The notes under the pieces are model-generated. The model ran no database searches. It saw only the letters and a list, made by a program, of their open reading frames with translations, and was not told the origin of the DNA. A DNA stretch of 64,000 bases from Akkermansia massiliensis (GTDB lineage Bacteria > Verrucomicrobiota > Verrucomicrobiia > Verrucomicrobiales > Akkermansiaceae). This document shows, one piece after another, positions 54,943-63,394 of this stretch. Position numbers and translations under genes: made by a program. Position 1 is the first letter of the stretch; every line of letters begins with the position of its first letter. The DNA lies in assembly GCF_023516715.1 (NCBI RefSeq), contig NZ_JAMGSI010000001.1:558001-622000 (forward strand), given 5' to 3'.

Positions 54943-55926
54943 TCAGAAGCGGGGAATGAAGAAAAGGATGAGGGAGAAGACCAGCGTGCCCGCGGCGGCG
55001 GTCATCCACATGAGGCGTATGGCCAGGGCCAGGTCACTGACGGCGGCTTCCGTGCGCCCGGTTCCTATCCACGGATAGTCCGCAGGAATCCCCTTGTAGG
55101 AGACCGGACCGCCGATGCGGAGGCCCAGCGCGCCCGCGAAGGCCGCCTCGCTCCAGGCGGAGTTTGGGCTGGCATGGGCGCGGCGGAAGGCCCAGCCCGT
55201 AGTGAGCGCCCTCCGGGCGGAGGTTCCCTTCACGAAGAGGGCCGCCAGGGAAATGCACGGCAGGATGAGGCGCGCGGGGATAAAGTTGAGCGCATCGTCC
55301 GTGCGGGCGGCAAAGGTGCCGAAGCGTCTGTACCGGTCGTTCTTTTTCCCCCACATGGCATCCAGAATATTGAAAACGCGGTGCGTCAGCGCGGCGAAGG
55401 CCGCGCCGAAAGGACCTCCTGCCAAACAGCCTGCTGTAGCCCAGAACAAGGTGGAAAAGACGCCGTCCGTCAGATTTTCCGCCACGCTTTCAATAGCCGC
55501 CCTGGCCATGCCGTGACGGTCCAGCCGTTCCGTGTCCCTCCCTACGATCATGGAAACGGCGTGCCGCGCCTCGCCGTCCTTCCCGCTGCGCAGGGCGTTC
55601 GCCACCCGCAGCGCATGTTCCGCCAGGCCGCGCGGGGCCATGCAGATGTAAATGACCAGAACGGCCGGAATCCAGGGAATCCACGGGGAGGGGAAGACGG
55701 AAAAGGGAAGGCAGAATACCGCGCAGGCAAGCCATGCGGCGGCGCAGGTTCCTAAAGCCGCCGCCGTTCCCGCCGTAAAAGTCCCTCCCCACAGCCGCCG
55801 TGCCAGGGTTTCCGCGCGGCGCGCGCACCAGCCGATCAGGCAGACGGGATGGAACCTGTTGGGCGGATCCCCCGCCAGAATATCCAGCAGAAGGGCCGCA
55901 GGCAGGATGAACGGGCACGGAAGCAT
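54943..55926 (-). CDS. cbiB: adenosylcobinamide-phosphate synthase
   Basis: A 327-aa inner-membrane protein (CbiB, also called CobD in some species) that attaches the aminopropanol or ethanolamine phosphate arm to cobyric acid. Diagnostic motifs are LLLDILAGDPPNRFHPVCLIGW, IVGRDTERLD, AIESVAENLTDGVFSTLFW and the SPNSAWSEAAFAGALGLRIGG block. Several hydrophobic helices are present. It is three bases downstream of the cobD-cobQ fusion. Confidence 0.95.
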   Translation of the reverse strand: MLPCPFILPAALLLDILAGDPPNRFHPVCLIGWCARRAETLARRLWGGTFTAGTAAALGTCAAAWLACAVFCLPFSVFPSPWIPWIPAVLVIYICMAPRGLAEHALRVANALRSGKDGEARHAVSMIVGRDTERLDRHGMARAAIESVAENLTDGVFSTLFWATAGCLAGGPFGAAFAALTHRVFNILDAMWGKKNDRYRRFGTFAARTDDALNFIPARLILPCISLAALFVKGTSARRALTTGWAFRRAHASPNSAWSEAAFAGALGLRIGGPVSYKGIPADYPWIGTGRTEAAVSDLALAIRLMWMTAAAGTLVFSLILFFIPRF

Positions 55927-55929
55927 GGG

Positions 55930-58506
55930 TCAGCGTTTCAGTTGAAGAATACGGTAGATGGCCTTGAGGTCCAGATGCTCCCGGACTACGTCCGCCAGGC
56001 GGTCCAGCGCGCCGTCCAGGTCATAGGAGGCGTGCAGGGATGGATTGGGGGACAAACCGGAATCCACTCTGACCATGTTGATGAACGCGCGGCGGAACTC
56101 GTCGCCGTCCAGCATGCCGTGCAGGTACGTGGCCCAGATTCGGCCTTTGCCGTAGCCGCAGGGGGAGCCGTCTTCCCGGAACATGATGGGGACGCTCGCT
56201 CCCTCATGGCGGGTGACGCCGTGGTGGATTTCATAGCCCGCCGCGGGAGGGGCCAGCGGCGTGCTTGCCCGGCGCACGTTGAGCAGGGTTTTGGCGGCGG
56301 CGAAAGTGGTGGAAAGCTCCAGCAGGCCAAGCCCCGGCGTCCGTTCCTCCGCGGATTCCATGTGCAGCGGGTCCAGAATGTCCGTTCCCAGCATTTGCAG
56401 GCCGCCGCAGACGCCCAGCATCCACTTTCCCTGTTCAGCGTGCCGGCGGATGGGTTCTTCCAGCCCTGCGGCGCGCAGTCCGGCCAGGTCCGCCGCCACG
56501 CTCTTGGTGCCGGGCAGGATGACCAGGTCCGGGTTCCCCCATTCCTCCCGTGTCCGCACCTGGCGGAGGCGAACGTCCGGCTCCGCCGCCAGCGGGGCGA
56601 AGTCCGTGAAGTTGGAGACGTGGGCGGGCATCACTACGGCCACGTCCAGGCAGTCCGCGTGCCTGGCTTGCTCGTCCTGTTCAAAGGGCAGAGCGGCCCG
56701 GTCCTCTTCCGGAATGCTGATGTTCCGTATCATCGGGATGACGCCCAGCACGGGCCTGCCCGTACGGTCCAGCATGTAGCTGTGCGCCGGGGCCAGCAGC
56801 TCCGGGTCTCCGCGGAACTTGTTGACCACAAAGCCCGCCAGCAGCTCTTTTTCCCAGGGGGCGAACGTCATCCACGTCCCCAGGAAGGAGGCGTACACGC
56901 CGCCCCGGTCAATGTCCCCGGTGAGCAGAACTTTGGCGCGCGCATAGCGGGCCATGTTCATGTTCACCACGTCTGCGGATTTCAGGTTGATTTCTCCGGG
57001 GCTTCCGGCCCCTTCCAGGCAGAGGACGTCATACTCGTCCGCCAGGGAATCGTACGCCCGGCGCACGTCCGGCCAGAAGCGCCTTTTGGCCGTAAAATAT
57101 TCCCGCGCCTCCATGTGGCCTACGGCACGCCCCATCACGATCACCTGGGAGCCGGTGTTGGAATGGGGCTTGAGCAGGATGGGATTCATCCTGGCATCCG
57201 GGTCGATGCGGCAGGCCTGGGCCTGCACCATCTGGGCGCGGCCCATTTCCTCCCCCAGCGCGGTTACGCCGGAGTTGAGGGCCATGTTCTGCGCCTTGAA
57301 CGGGGCCACCCGGTGGCCGTCCTGAAGAAAAATGCGGCACAGGGCCGCCGTGAGCACGCTTTTTCCAGCATCGGAGCAGGTGCCCTGAATCATCAGGGCC
57401 GGTTTGGGCAGTTTGCGGAGAATGGCGGGGCCGCCTCCCTTCAGCTCGGCCCGCAGGGCCTCTGCCAGCAGGGCGTGTTCTTCCGGCGTGCGGACGCCTG
57501 CACGGAACCAGCCGCCGTTTTCCAGCCCCGGATAATTGGAGCAGTCGCGCAGCGCGATGCCGTGGTTTTTCAGGAGCCGGGCGGCCAGGCCGGAAGGCGC
57601 CCCCGCCAGACGGAAGAGCAGGAAGTTGGCCCCGGACGGCAGCACGGCGGCGCCCGGCAGGGCAGAAAGCCTGCGGAACAGGTCTTCCCGGCGTTCCCGG
57701 TTCAGGGCGCGTTCCCCGTCCGCCCATGAAGGCGGCTGTTCCAGCACGGCCCGCGCCGCAGTCGCTGCAAAGGCGTTCACGTTCCACGCGGGCAGGGACT
57801 GCCTCAGCCGTTCCGCCAGTGGAGCGGCGCAGACGGAAAAGCCGCACCGGACGCCGGCGATGCCGTAAAATTTGGTCAGGGAACGCAGGACAACCAGGTT
57901 GGGCAGAAGGGCCGCGTCACGGAGAAGCGATTCCGTTCCGTCCGCGTAGTCAATGAAGGATTCGTCAATAATCCAGACGACTCCGGGGCGGTTCCGCACG
58001 GCCTGCCGCAGGGCCGGAACGTCCAGCAGCCCGCCGGATGGATTGCAGGGATTAGCCAGGAAAACGGCGCTTCCGTCTGCGGCCTGTTCCGCCGGCAGGA
58101 GGGAAGACGGAATGAAGGAATCCCGTTCCTCCGTCCGGATGGAAAGAACGTCCGTGCCGTGGCGCAGGCAGGCCAGCCTGTATTCGGAAAAAGCGGGTTC
58201 CGGAATGACGGCCCGTTTCAGTTCCAGCGCGCGCGGGAGGGCGTGAATCAGTTCGTTGGCTCCGTTGCCGAAGGTGAAGCAACCGGAAGGCAGCCCGTAA
58301 TGAACCGCCGCCAGTTCCCGCAGCTCCGCCATGTCCGGGGAGGGGTAGGGAACGGCTGCATCCATGGCCTTCCACAGCGCGGAGGCAATGAACTCCGGCA
58401 TTCCCTCCGGCCTCAGGTTGACGCTGAAATCCAGAATCTCCCGTTCGGGCCGTCCGGCGTCCGCCGCCAGGGATTTTAAATCCCCTCCGTGTGAAAAACT
58501 GTTCAT
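55930..58506 (-). CDS. fusion: threonine-phosphate decarboxylase-like (CobD/CobC) + cobyric acid synthase (CobQ/CbiP)
   Basis: One 858-aa frame with two complete enzymes. Residues about 1-355 are a class I/II aminotransferase-fold PLP protein of the CobD/CobC type: ILDFSVNLRPEG start, GNGANELIHALPRA, NPCNPSGG, and the PLP lysine in SLTKFYGIAGVR near 211. Residues about 365-858 are cobyric acid synthase: P-loop GTCSDAGKS near 374, KAQNMALNSGV, amidotransferase Cys near 700 in GVCGGLQMLG, and histidine in YEIHHG. The fusion would make (R)-aminopropanol phosphate and amidate cobyrinic acid a,c-diamide. It is the first gene of the operon. No gene for earlier corrin steps is present. Confidence 0.94.
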   Translation of the reverse strand: MNSFSHGGDLKSLAADAGRPEREILDFSVNLRPEGMPEFIASALWKAMDAAVPYPSPDMAELRELAAVHYGLPSGCFTFGNGANELIHALPRALELKRAVIPEPAFSEYRLACLRHGTDVLSIRTEERDSFIPSSLLPAEQAADGSAVFLANPCNPSGGLLDVPALRQAVRNRPGVVWIIDESFIDYADGTESLLRDAALLPNLVVLRSLTKFYGIAGVRCGFSVCAAPLAERLRQSLPAWNVNAFAATAARAVLEQPPSWADGERALNRERREDLFRRLSALPGAAVLPSGANFLLFRLAGAPSGLAARLLKNHGIALRDCSNYPGLENGGWFRAGVRTPEEHALLAEALRAELKGGGPAILRKLPKPALMIQGTCSDAGKSVLTAALCRIFLQDGHRVAPFKAQNMALNSGVTALGEEMGRAQMVQAQACRIDPDARMNPILLKPHSNTGSQVIVMGRAVGHMEAREYFTAKRRFWPDVRRAYDSLADEYDVLCLEGAGSPGEINLKSADVVNMNMARYARAKVLLTGDIDRGGVYASFLGTWMTFAPWEKELLAGFVVNKFRGDPELLAPAHSYMLDRTGRPVLGVIPMIRNISIPEEDRAALPFEQDEQARHADCLDVAVVMPAHVSNFTDFAPLAAEPDVRLRQVRTREEWGNPDLVILPGTKSVAADLAGLRAAGLEEPIRRHAEQGKWMLGVCGGLQMLGTDILDPLHMESAEERTPGLGLLELSTTFAAAKTLLNVRRASTPLAPPAAGYEIHHGVTRHEGASVPIMFREDGSPCGYGKGRIWATYLHGMLDGDEFRRAFINMVRVDSGLSPNPSLHASYDLDGALDRLADVVREHLDLKAIYRILQLKR

Positions 58507-58837
58507 GCCGTAGTAATTAAGACCGGCGTTCCAGGATGGCGCCTGTTCCGGAAAAAGGAAGGAAACGCCTTGAAGAAACGGTTTTTCCGGAAGTTGGGAA
58601 CTCCTCTGAAAACGGAAATCCTTCCCCGCTGCGGGAAGGAGGGTGAAAGGCGTGTCATGGGCGCATCATGTCCTGTACGCGCCGGGGGTGACAAGACAAA
58701 AATGGAGAACTCCGGTTGGAAAAACGGGATGGCGCGCGGCGGCTGAAAAGAGGAAGCGTCCATAAAGCGGCGGAATGTTCAAAGAAAAATTTTTTTGGCT
58801 TGTCATACCGGTCTCTTTGGTATTTCATCCGTCTCAT
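58507..58837. other. divergent regulatory region between the cobamide operon and btuB
   Basis: About 330 bases. I find no second riboswitch (no B12-box) facing the cobamide operon here. A stem CCTTCCC/GGGAAGG lies near 58622-58641. TTGTCA at 58800-58805 could be the -35 box of the btuB transcript, but the -10 is weak. Confidence 0.4.
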
Positions 58838-58844
58838 GAACCCT

Positions 58845-59008
58845 CATGGGAAGGGTTACAGACCTCAGGGACGCCCGTAGCCGGGCAGGAAATAGATTGG
58901 GGAATACCGGTGTGAATCCGGAGCGGTACCGCCACTGTAAGCGAGCCTGTCTCGCAAGCCAGAAGACCAGCCTGTGGGGTTGTCCAACTGTTCGGCGAGT
59001 TACCGAAC
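58845..59008 (+). ncRNA. cobalamin (B12) riboswitch upstream of the TonB-dependent receptor
   Basis: The element contains GGGGAATACCGGTGTGAATC, then CGGAGCGGTACCGCCACTGT, then a GCGAG/CTCGC stem and AAGCCAGAAGACC, the defining cobalamin aptamer blocks in order. A 3' hairpin GTTCGG/CCGAAC (58990-59008) with loop CGAGTTA can make the kissing interaction. It ends 16 bases before the start codon, and the AAGG ribosome-binding sequence lies in that gap, so translational control is likely. Confidence 0.95.
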
Positions 59009-59024
59009 GTAAGGCACCACAACC

Positions 59025-61031
59025 ATGCTTTATACGAAGAAAGCCCTTCAGATGGGCGCTATTGCCGTTGGCCTTGCCGCATTCGCAGGCCAGTCCTCTC
59101 TTGCCGAGTCTGCTAAAAAAGAAGACTCCAAGCCCTCCGCCAGTTCGGAAACCATGCAGGTCATGCCGGAATTGACCATGGCGTCCCACTTTACGGGCGT
59201 GCCGTACAACCGGTCCGGGGTATCCGTTTCCATCATCAATCCGGAAGAATTCCAGAAAGCGGGCATTGAAACCCTGACAGGAGCCCTTTCCCAGACTCCC
59301 GGCGTCTTCACGCTGGACGGCGGCGGCACCTGGCAGCGCGGTTCCGTGAGCAACACCGTCATCCGCGGGATGAACAAGGAAACCTACACCCTGACCATGG
59401 TTGACGGCATGCGCATCAGTGATGTCAACATGTCCGGCAACAAGCTGCTGGGGATCACCAATCTCTTTACGGTGGACAATGTGGAAGTGGTGAAGGGCGC
59501 CCAGGGCGCCGTCTTCGGTTCCGGCGCCATTGGCGGCGTTGTCGCCATGGACACCCCGGAAGGGGAAGGCGATCCCGTGACCAGGATTTTTGCGGAAGCC
59601 GGTTCTTTCCATTCCTTCAACAGCTACGCGACTTCCTCAGGCAAGATCAAGAAGCTTTCCTACTTTGTGGGCGTGGGGTTTGAATCCACGGAAAACGATC
59701 CCACCATTTATCCGGCCATTTATGACAACCGGAAAGGCATGAACGACTTCCGCCAGTGGCAGGAAGCCGTGCGCCTGGGCTATGACGTCAATGACAAGGT
59801 GAAGGTGGGCTTTACCTACCGCCGCCTGGATTCCTACTTTGAATACCCCACGCCGTATGTGGATTACGACCAGTGGCCCGCCGTGACGGACCCCCACCTG
59901 TACAACACGGAAGACAAGAACCGCAGCAACCTGGTGACGGGGCGCGTGGATGCGGAAATTACCAAGCTGTGGTCCACCAGCTTCATGATCGGGCATTACA
60001 ACATGGACTATTCCACGCATACGCCGGGCTTCGATTTCCAGCCCAACGTGATGTGCAACCGCCGCTTCCAGACGGAATGGCGCAATGCACTTACGTGGAA
60101 CAAGGAATGGAAGACGGTCGCCGGCATGGCCTGGGACCGCTCCGACTACATGAGCGAAAACAATTACGTGGCCAAGGATGAATGGCAGAGCACGCTTGCC
60201 TTCTTTGCGGAGCAGATGTGGGCGCCCACGGACAACTTTGACGCCAGCGTGGCCCTGCGCCTGGAGCATGATTCCGTCTGGAACAACCACTTCACGTGGC
60301 GTTATTCCAATTCCTGGAAGGTGACGGGCAAGGATTCCCCCACCCGTATTTTCGGTTCCGTGGGTTCCGGATTCCGCGCCCCCACCTACTTTGAACAGTA
60401 CGCCGCCAATTACGGCTACGTGGGCAATCCGGACCTGGATGTGTCCAAATCCCTGGGCGGAGACCTGGGCGTGGAACAGCGCCTGGCGGACAACCATTAC
60501 GCTTCCGTGACGGGATTCTGGACCCGCATCAACGATGAAATCGGCACCAGGAGCGTAGGCACGTGGCCCAACTCCTACACGACTTACGACAACTTCTCCC
60601 ACGCCACTTCCTATGGCGTGGAAGTAGCGTTCAAGGGGCAGTTCAAGGATGCGTGGAACAGCGGCTATTATGCCAACTACACCTTCACGATGCCCAAGCG
60701 CGACTCCATCGGCAAATATGAAACCATCCAGATGGCCAATACTGCCCGCCACACCATCAACGCGGAGGTTTATACCTCTCCGGTTGAAAAACTGACGGTC
60801 GGCTTCGGCGTAACATCCGCCATGGGCCGTACGGACTACAACTATGCCCGTCTGGACAACTTCTTTACGGCGCGTTTGTTCGCCAGGTACCAGGTGACGG
60901 ACAATGTGGCGTTTCATGTGCGTGTGGAAAACCTGTTTGACCAGAATTTCATCATCACGAATGACTATAACTTCGGACCGCGCCAGGCCCGGGGGCTGGG
61001 AGTCTTCGGCGGCGTGACGGTCGAATTCTAA
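59025..61031 (+). CDS. btuB: TonB-dependent outer-membrane receptor, probable cobamide transporter
   Basis: A 668-aa receptor. The signal peptide is about residues 1-27 (ending SLA). The plug domain (about 55-180) includes VSVSIINPEEF, LSQTPGVFTLDGGG, NTVIRGMNKETYTLTMVDG and VEVVKGAQGAVFGSGAIGGVV. The 22-strand barrel ends with RQARGLGVFGGVTVEF and a terminal Phe. The preceding B12 riboswitch and the divergent cobamide operon make uptake of cobamides or corrinoid precursors the likely role. Related receptors also carry siderophores or sugars. No BtuCDF transporter is in the window. Confidence 0.9.
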   Translation: MLYTKKALQMGAIAVGLAAFAGQSSLAESAKKEDSKPSASSETMQVMPELTMASHFTGVPYNRSGVSVSIINPEEFQKAGIETLTGALSQTPGVFTLDGGGTWQRGSVSNTVIRGMNKETYTLTMVDGMRISDVNMSGNKLLGITNLFTVDNVEVVKGAQGAVFGSGAIGGVVAMDTPEGEGDPVTRIFAEAGSFHSFNSYATSSGKIKKLSYFVGVGFESTENDPTIYPAIYDNRKGMNDFRQWQEAVRLGYDVNDKVKVGFTYRRLDSYFEYPTPYVDYDQWPAVTDPHLYNTEDKNRSNLVTGRVDAEITKLWSTSFMIGHYNMDYSTHTPGFDFQPNVMCNRRFQTEWRNALTWNKEWKTVAGMAWDRSDYMSENNYVAKDEWQSTLAFFAEQMWAPTDNFDASVALRLEHDSVWNNHFTWRYSNSWKVTGKDSPTRIFGSVGSGFRAPTYFEQYAANYGYVGNPDLDVSKSLGGDLGVEQRLADNHYASVTGFWTRINDEIGTRSVGTWPNSYTTYDNFSHATSYGVEVAFKGQFKDAWNSGYYANYTFTMPKRDSIGKYETIQMANTARHTINAEVYTSPVEKLTVGFGVTSAMGRTDYNYARLDNFFTARLFARYQVTDNVAFHVRVENLFDQNFIITNDYNFGPRQARGLGVFGGVTVEF

Positions 61032-61062
61032 TTGCTTTTCAGGACTAATTGTTGATTGCACC

Positions 61063-61128
61063 CCCATCTTCCGTCTTGCGGGCTGTTTCAGGCGAAGGGA
61101 ACAGCCACGGGCGGAAGATGGGCTTTTT
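61063..61128 (+). terminator. Rho-independent terminator of btuB
   Basis: An outer 11-bp stem, CCCATCTTCCG (61063-61073) and CGGAAGATGGG (61112-61122), encloses an inner stem GGCTGTT (61081-61087) / AACAGCC (61101-61107). CTTTTTG follows. Confidence 0.85.
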
Positions 61129-61177
61129 GTTTTCCGGTGGTTCCGGAATCGGTTAACATGCGGCGGTAATCTAAGCT

Positions 61178-63295
61178 GTGTTTCGCTGGCTGTACATTCT
61201 GGGGGCGTTGGTCCTCGCCGTCTTTCTGGGAGGAGTCCTTTACTTCGCCCAGCGGGAAGCGGACGTTTGGCATGAGGCCTCCGGACGGACGGACGGCAGG
61301 GGCATGCCTGCCGTGTTTGACGGCTTCGTGGAACGGTGGAACAGATCTGTGGAGCGGGAACTGCTCCGGGAACTGGCAGGCGGCGAGCGGAAGAAAAGCC
61401 TGCTGTCCGTCTCCCGTGGCGATGGGGATGGGCGGCGTCTGGCCGAGCAGGAGCGTTCCGTGGAACGCATCGGCAGAAGGCTGGAGCTGAAAGACCATAT
61501 CCGCCAGCTTCCCCTGGAGGAGGTTCCTGCTGGATTGGAATGGCAGACCGGAATGGAGGAACCGGAAGTGGGTGACCCCCGGGCCGTGAAAGGGGGGCTG
61601 GTCCGGCTGTGGATCAATACGCCGTTTCCCGGAACCCTGCGGGCGTTCGGACCGGGAAGCGAGACCTTTTTCAACTACTCCGCCATTGACAACGTGTGGC
61701 TTCCCCTGGTGGGGTTGCATCCGGAAACCTTCCGGCCCATTCCGGGGCTAGCGGACCGCTGGGCCGTCTCCGCGGACGGGAAAACCGTTTTTTACCATTT
61801 GGACCCGGAAGCGACGTACTCGGACGGCCGCCCCGTAAGGGCGCAGGACTTCCTGCTGAATATCTGCCTCCGCACGTCCGGCTTTGCCCGGGACCCCTTC
61901 TGGACCACCCTGTTCCGTTCCACGTATGACCAGATTACGGTATACGGGGATTCCGTCATTGCCCTGACGCTTCCGTCACCCGGGCCGCTGCTGCCTTACA
62001 TGGCCTGCGTGGATTTCCATCCGGCCCATCCCGGTTTTTACCATGATTTCAACTCCCTGTTTCTGGAACGCTACCAGTGGAAGGTTCCGCCGAATACGGG
62101 GGGCTACGTGGTGGTTCCCGGTAAAATACGGATAGGCGAGCGCATCACCCTGGCCCGCGTGAAGGACTGGTGGGCGAAGGACAGGAAATACTACCGCTAT
62201 TCCTGCAATGCGGACCAGGTGGAGCATGTATTTGTAAACCTGGAAAACAAGGCGGTTGAAATGTTCCGCCGCGGGGAGCTGGACATGATGAACGTCCGCA
62301 AGCCGGAAGTGTGGGAAAACAGGCTGGAACTGCCGGAAGTGCACCGGGGCTACATAGACAAGTACAGCCTGGAAGCCGGTTATGCCTGCCCCCCGTACGG
62401 CCTGTACCTGAACTGTGCGGACAAGCTTCTGAAAAACCCCGGCATTCGCAGGGGGCTGGCGCATTCCGTGAACATGGGCATGGTGATTGATACCCTGTTC
62501 CGCGGGAATATGAGAAGGCTGGGCTCCTACATGGAGGGGTACGGCGATCTGACGCTTCCGCTGAAAGCGCCGGAATACAGCAAGAAAAAAGCCATGGAAC
62601 ATTTTGCCCGCGCCGGCTACCGGGAAATGGGGGAGGACGGCGTGCTGAAGAATGAACGGGGGGAACGGCTGGTGGTGGAACTGACCTTCGCGGACTCCTC
62701 CACCCTGATGACCAATGTTTGTTCCATCCTACGGCAGGAGGCCCTGAAATGCGGGGTGGACCTGCGCCTGGACCCCCTGACCTATAATGTCTGTTCCCGG
62801 AAGGTATTTGAAAAACGGTACCAGGCCGCCCTGTGGGCGTGGCCGCTCCAGACGCCGTTCCCCCGGCTTTATGAAACCTTTGCTTCCGAGCTGGCGTACG
62901 ATGCCCGCGGCAACCCCGTGGGCAACACGAACAATATCTTTGCCGTGGCGGACACGGAACTGGATGCGGCCCTGGACGCGGAGCGGAATGCCCCGGATGG
63001 CGCCGCCCTGAAAAAAGCCCTTCAACGCGCCCAAAAGCGCATTCATGAACTCTGCGTCTGGATTCCCGGCTGGCGGGAACCCTACACGTACGTCGCCTGC
63101 TGGCGCTGGATACGCTGGCCGGAATCCCCCACGCGGTTCTGTTCCCCCCGGATTTACAACCCCCTGGAATCCCACTTGTACTGGGTGGATGAAAAAATGA
63201 AGAAGGAAACGCAGGAGGCCCGGCGCCGGGGCGTTCCGTTTGAGGAAAGGCATCAGGTGATACGTGTTGAAAGACCGGATGACGCCGCTCCGTAA
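61178..63295 (+). CDS. membrane-anchored extracellular solute-binding protein, family 5
   Basis: A 705-aa protein starting with GTG. One N-terminal hydrophobic helix (about 4-24, LYILGALVLAVFLGGVLYF) lacks a clear cleavage site, so it probably stays anchored. A charged linker covers about 30-140. The family 5 (oligopeptide/YejA-like) binding fold then runs from RLWINTPFPGTLRAFGPG through LADRWAVSADGKTVFYHLDP and ATYSDGRPVRAQDF to the end. YejA-type proteins carry peptides or antimicrobial peptides to an ABC importer. No permease or ATPase gene is next to it. It could be cotranscribed from its own promoter after the btuB terminator. Confidence 0.82.
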   Translation: MFRWLYILGALVLAVFLGGVLYFAQREADVWHEASGRTDGRGMPAVFDGFVERWNRSVERELLRELAGGERKKSLLSVSRGDGDGRRLAEQERSVERIGRRLELKDHIRQLPLEEVPAGLEWQTGMEEPEVGDPRAVKGGLVRLWINTPFPGTLRAFGPGSETFFNYSAIDNVWLPLVGLHPETFRPIPGLADRWAVSADGKTVFYHLDPEATYSDGRPVRAQDFLLNICLRTSGFARDPFWTTLFRSTYDQITVYGDSVIALTLPSPGPLLPYMACVDFHPAHPGFYHDFNSLFLERYQWKVPPNTGGYVVVPGKIRIGERITLARVKDWWAKDRKYYRYSCNADQVEHVFVNLENKAVEMFRRGELDMMNVRKPEVWENRLELPEVHRGYIDKYSLEAGYACPPYGLYLNCADKLLKNPGIRRGLAHSVNMGMVIDTLFRGNMRRLGSYMEGYGDLTLPLKAPEYSKKKAMEHFARAGYREMGEDGVLKNERGERLVVELTFADSSTLMTNVCSILRQEALKCGVDLRLDPLTYNVCSRKVFEKRYQAALWAWPLQTPFPRLYETFASELAYDARGNPVGNTNNIFAVADTELDAALDAERNAPDGAALKKALQRAQKRIHELCVWIPGWREPYTYVACWRWIRWPESPTRFCSPRIYNPLESHLYWVDEKMKKETQEARRRGVPFEERHQVIRVERPDDAAP

Positions 63296-63312
63296 TAAAA
63301 CCAGCCCGCCGG

Positions 63313-63343
63313 CTCCTTTTTAAATTGAAAGGAGGCGGTTTTT
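63313..63343 (+). terminator. terminator after the solute-binding protein gene
   Basis: The stem CTCCTTT (63313-63319) and AAAGGAG (63328-63334) is followed by GCGGTTTTT. Confidence 0.55.
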
Positions 63344-63394
63344 CATCATAATTCCCCTTATTATTCCCTAGAACCGTTTATTGACTCCATTATC

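Noticed and set aside
55849-57729. 626-codon plus-strand open frame opposite the cobD-cobQ fusion
   Set aside because: Shadow of the fusion gene; no domain, and both catalytic halves are intact on the minus strand.
52376-58506. Possible riboswitch in front of the cobamide operon itself
   Set aside because: No B12-box or aptamer blocks were found on the minus strand between 58507 and 58840; the clear aptamer there faces btuB.
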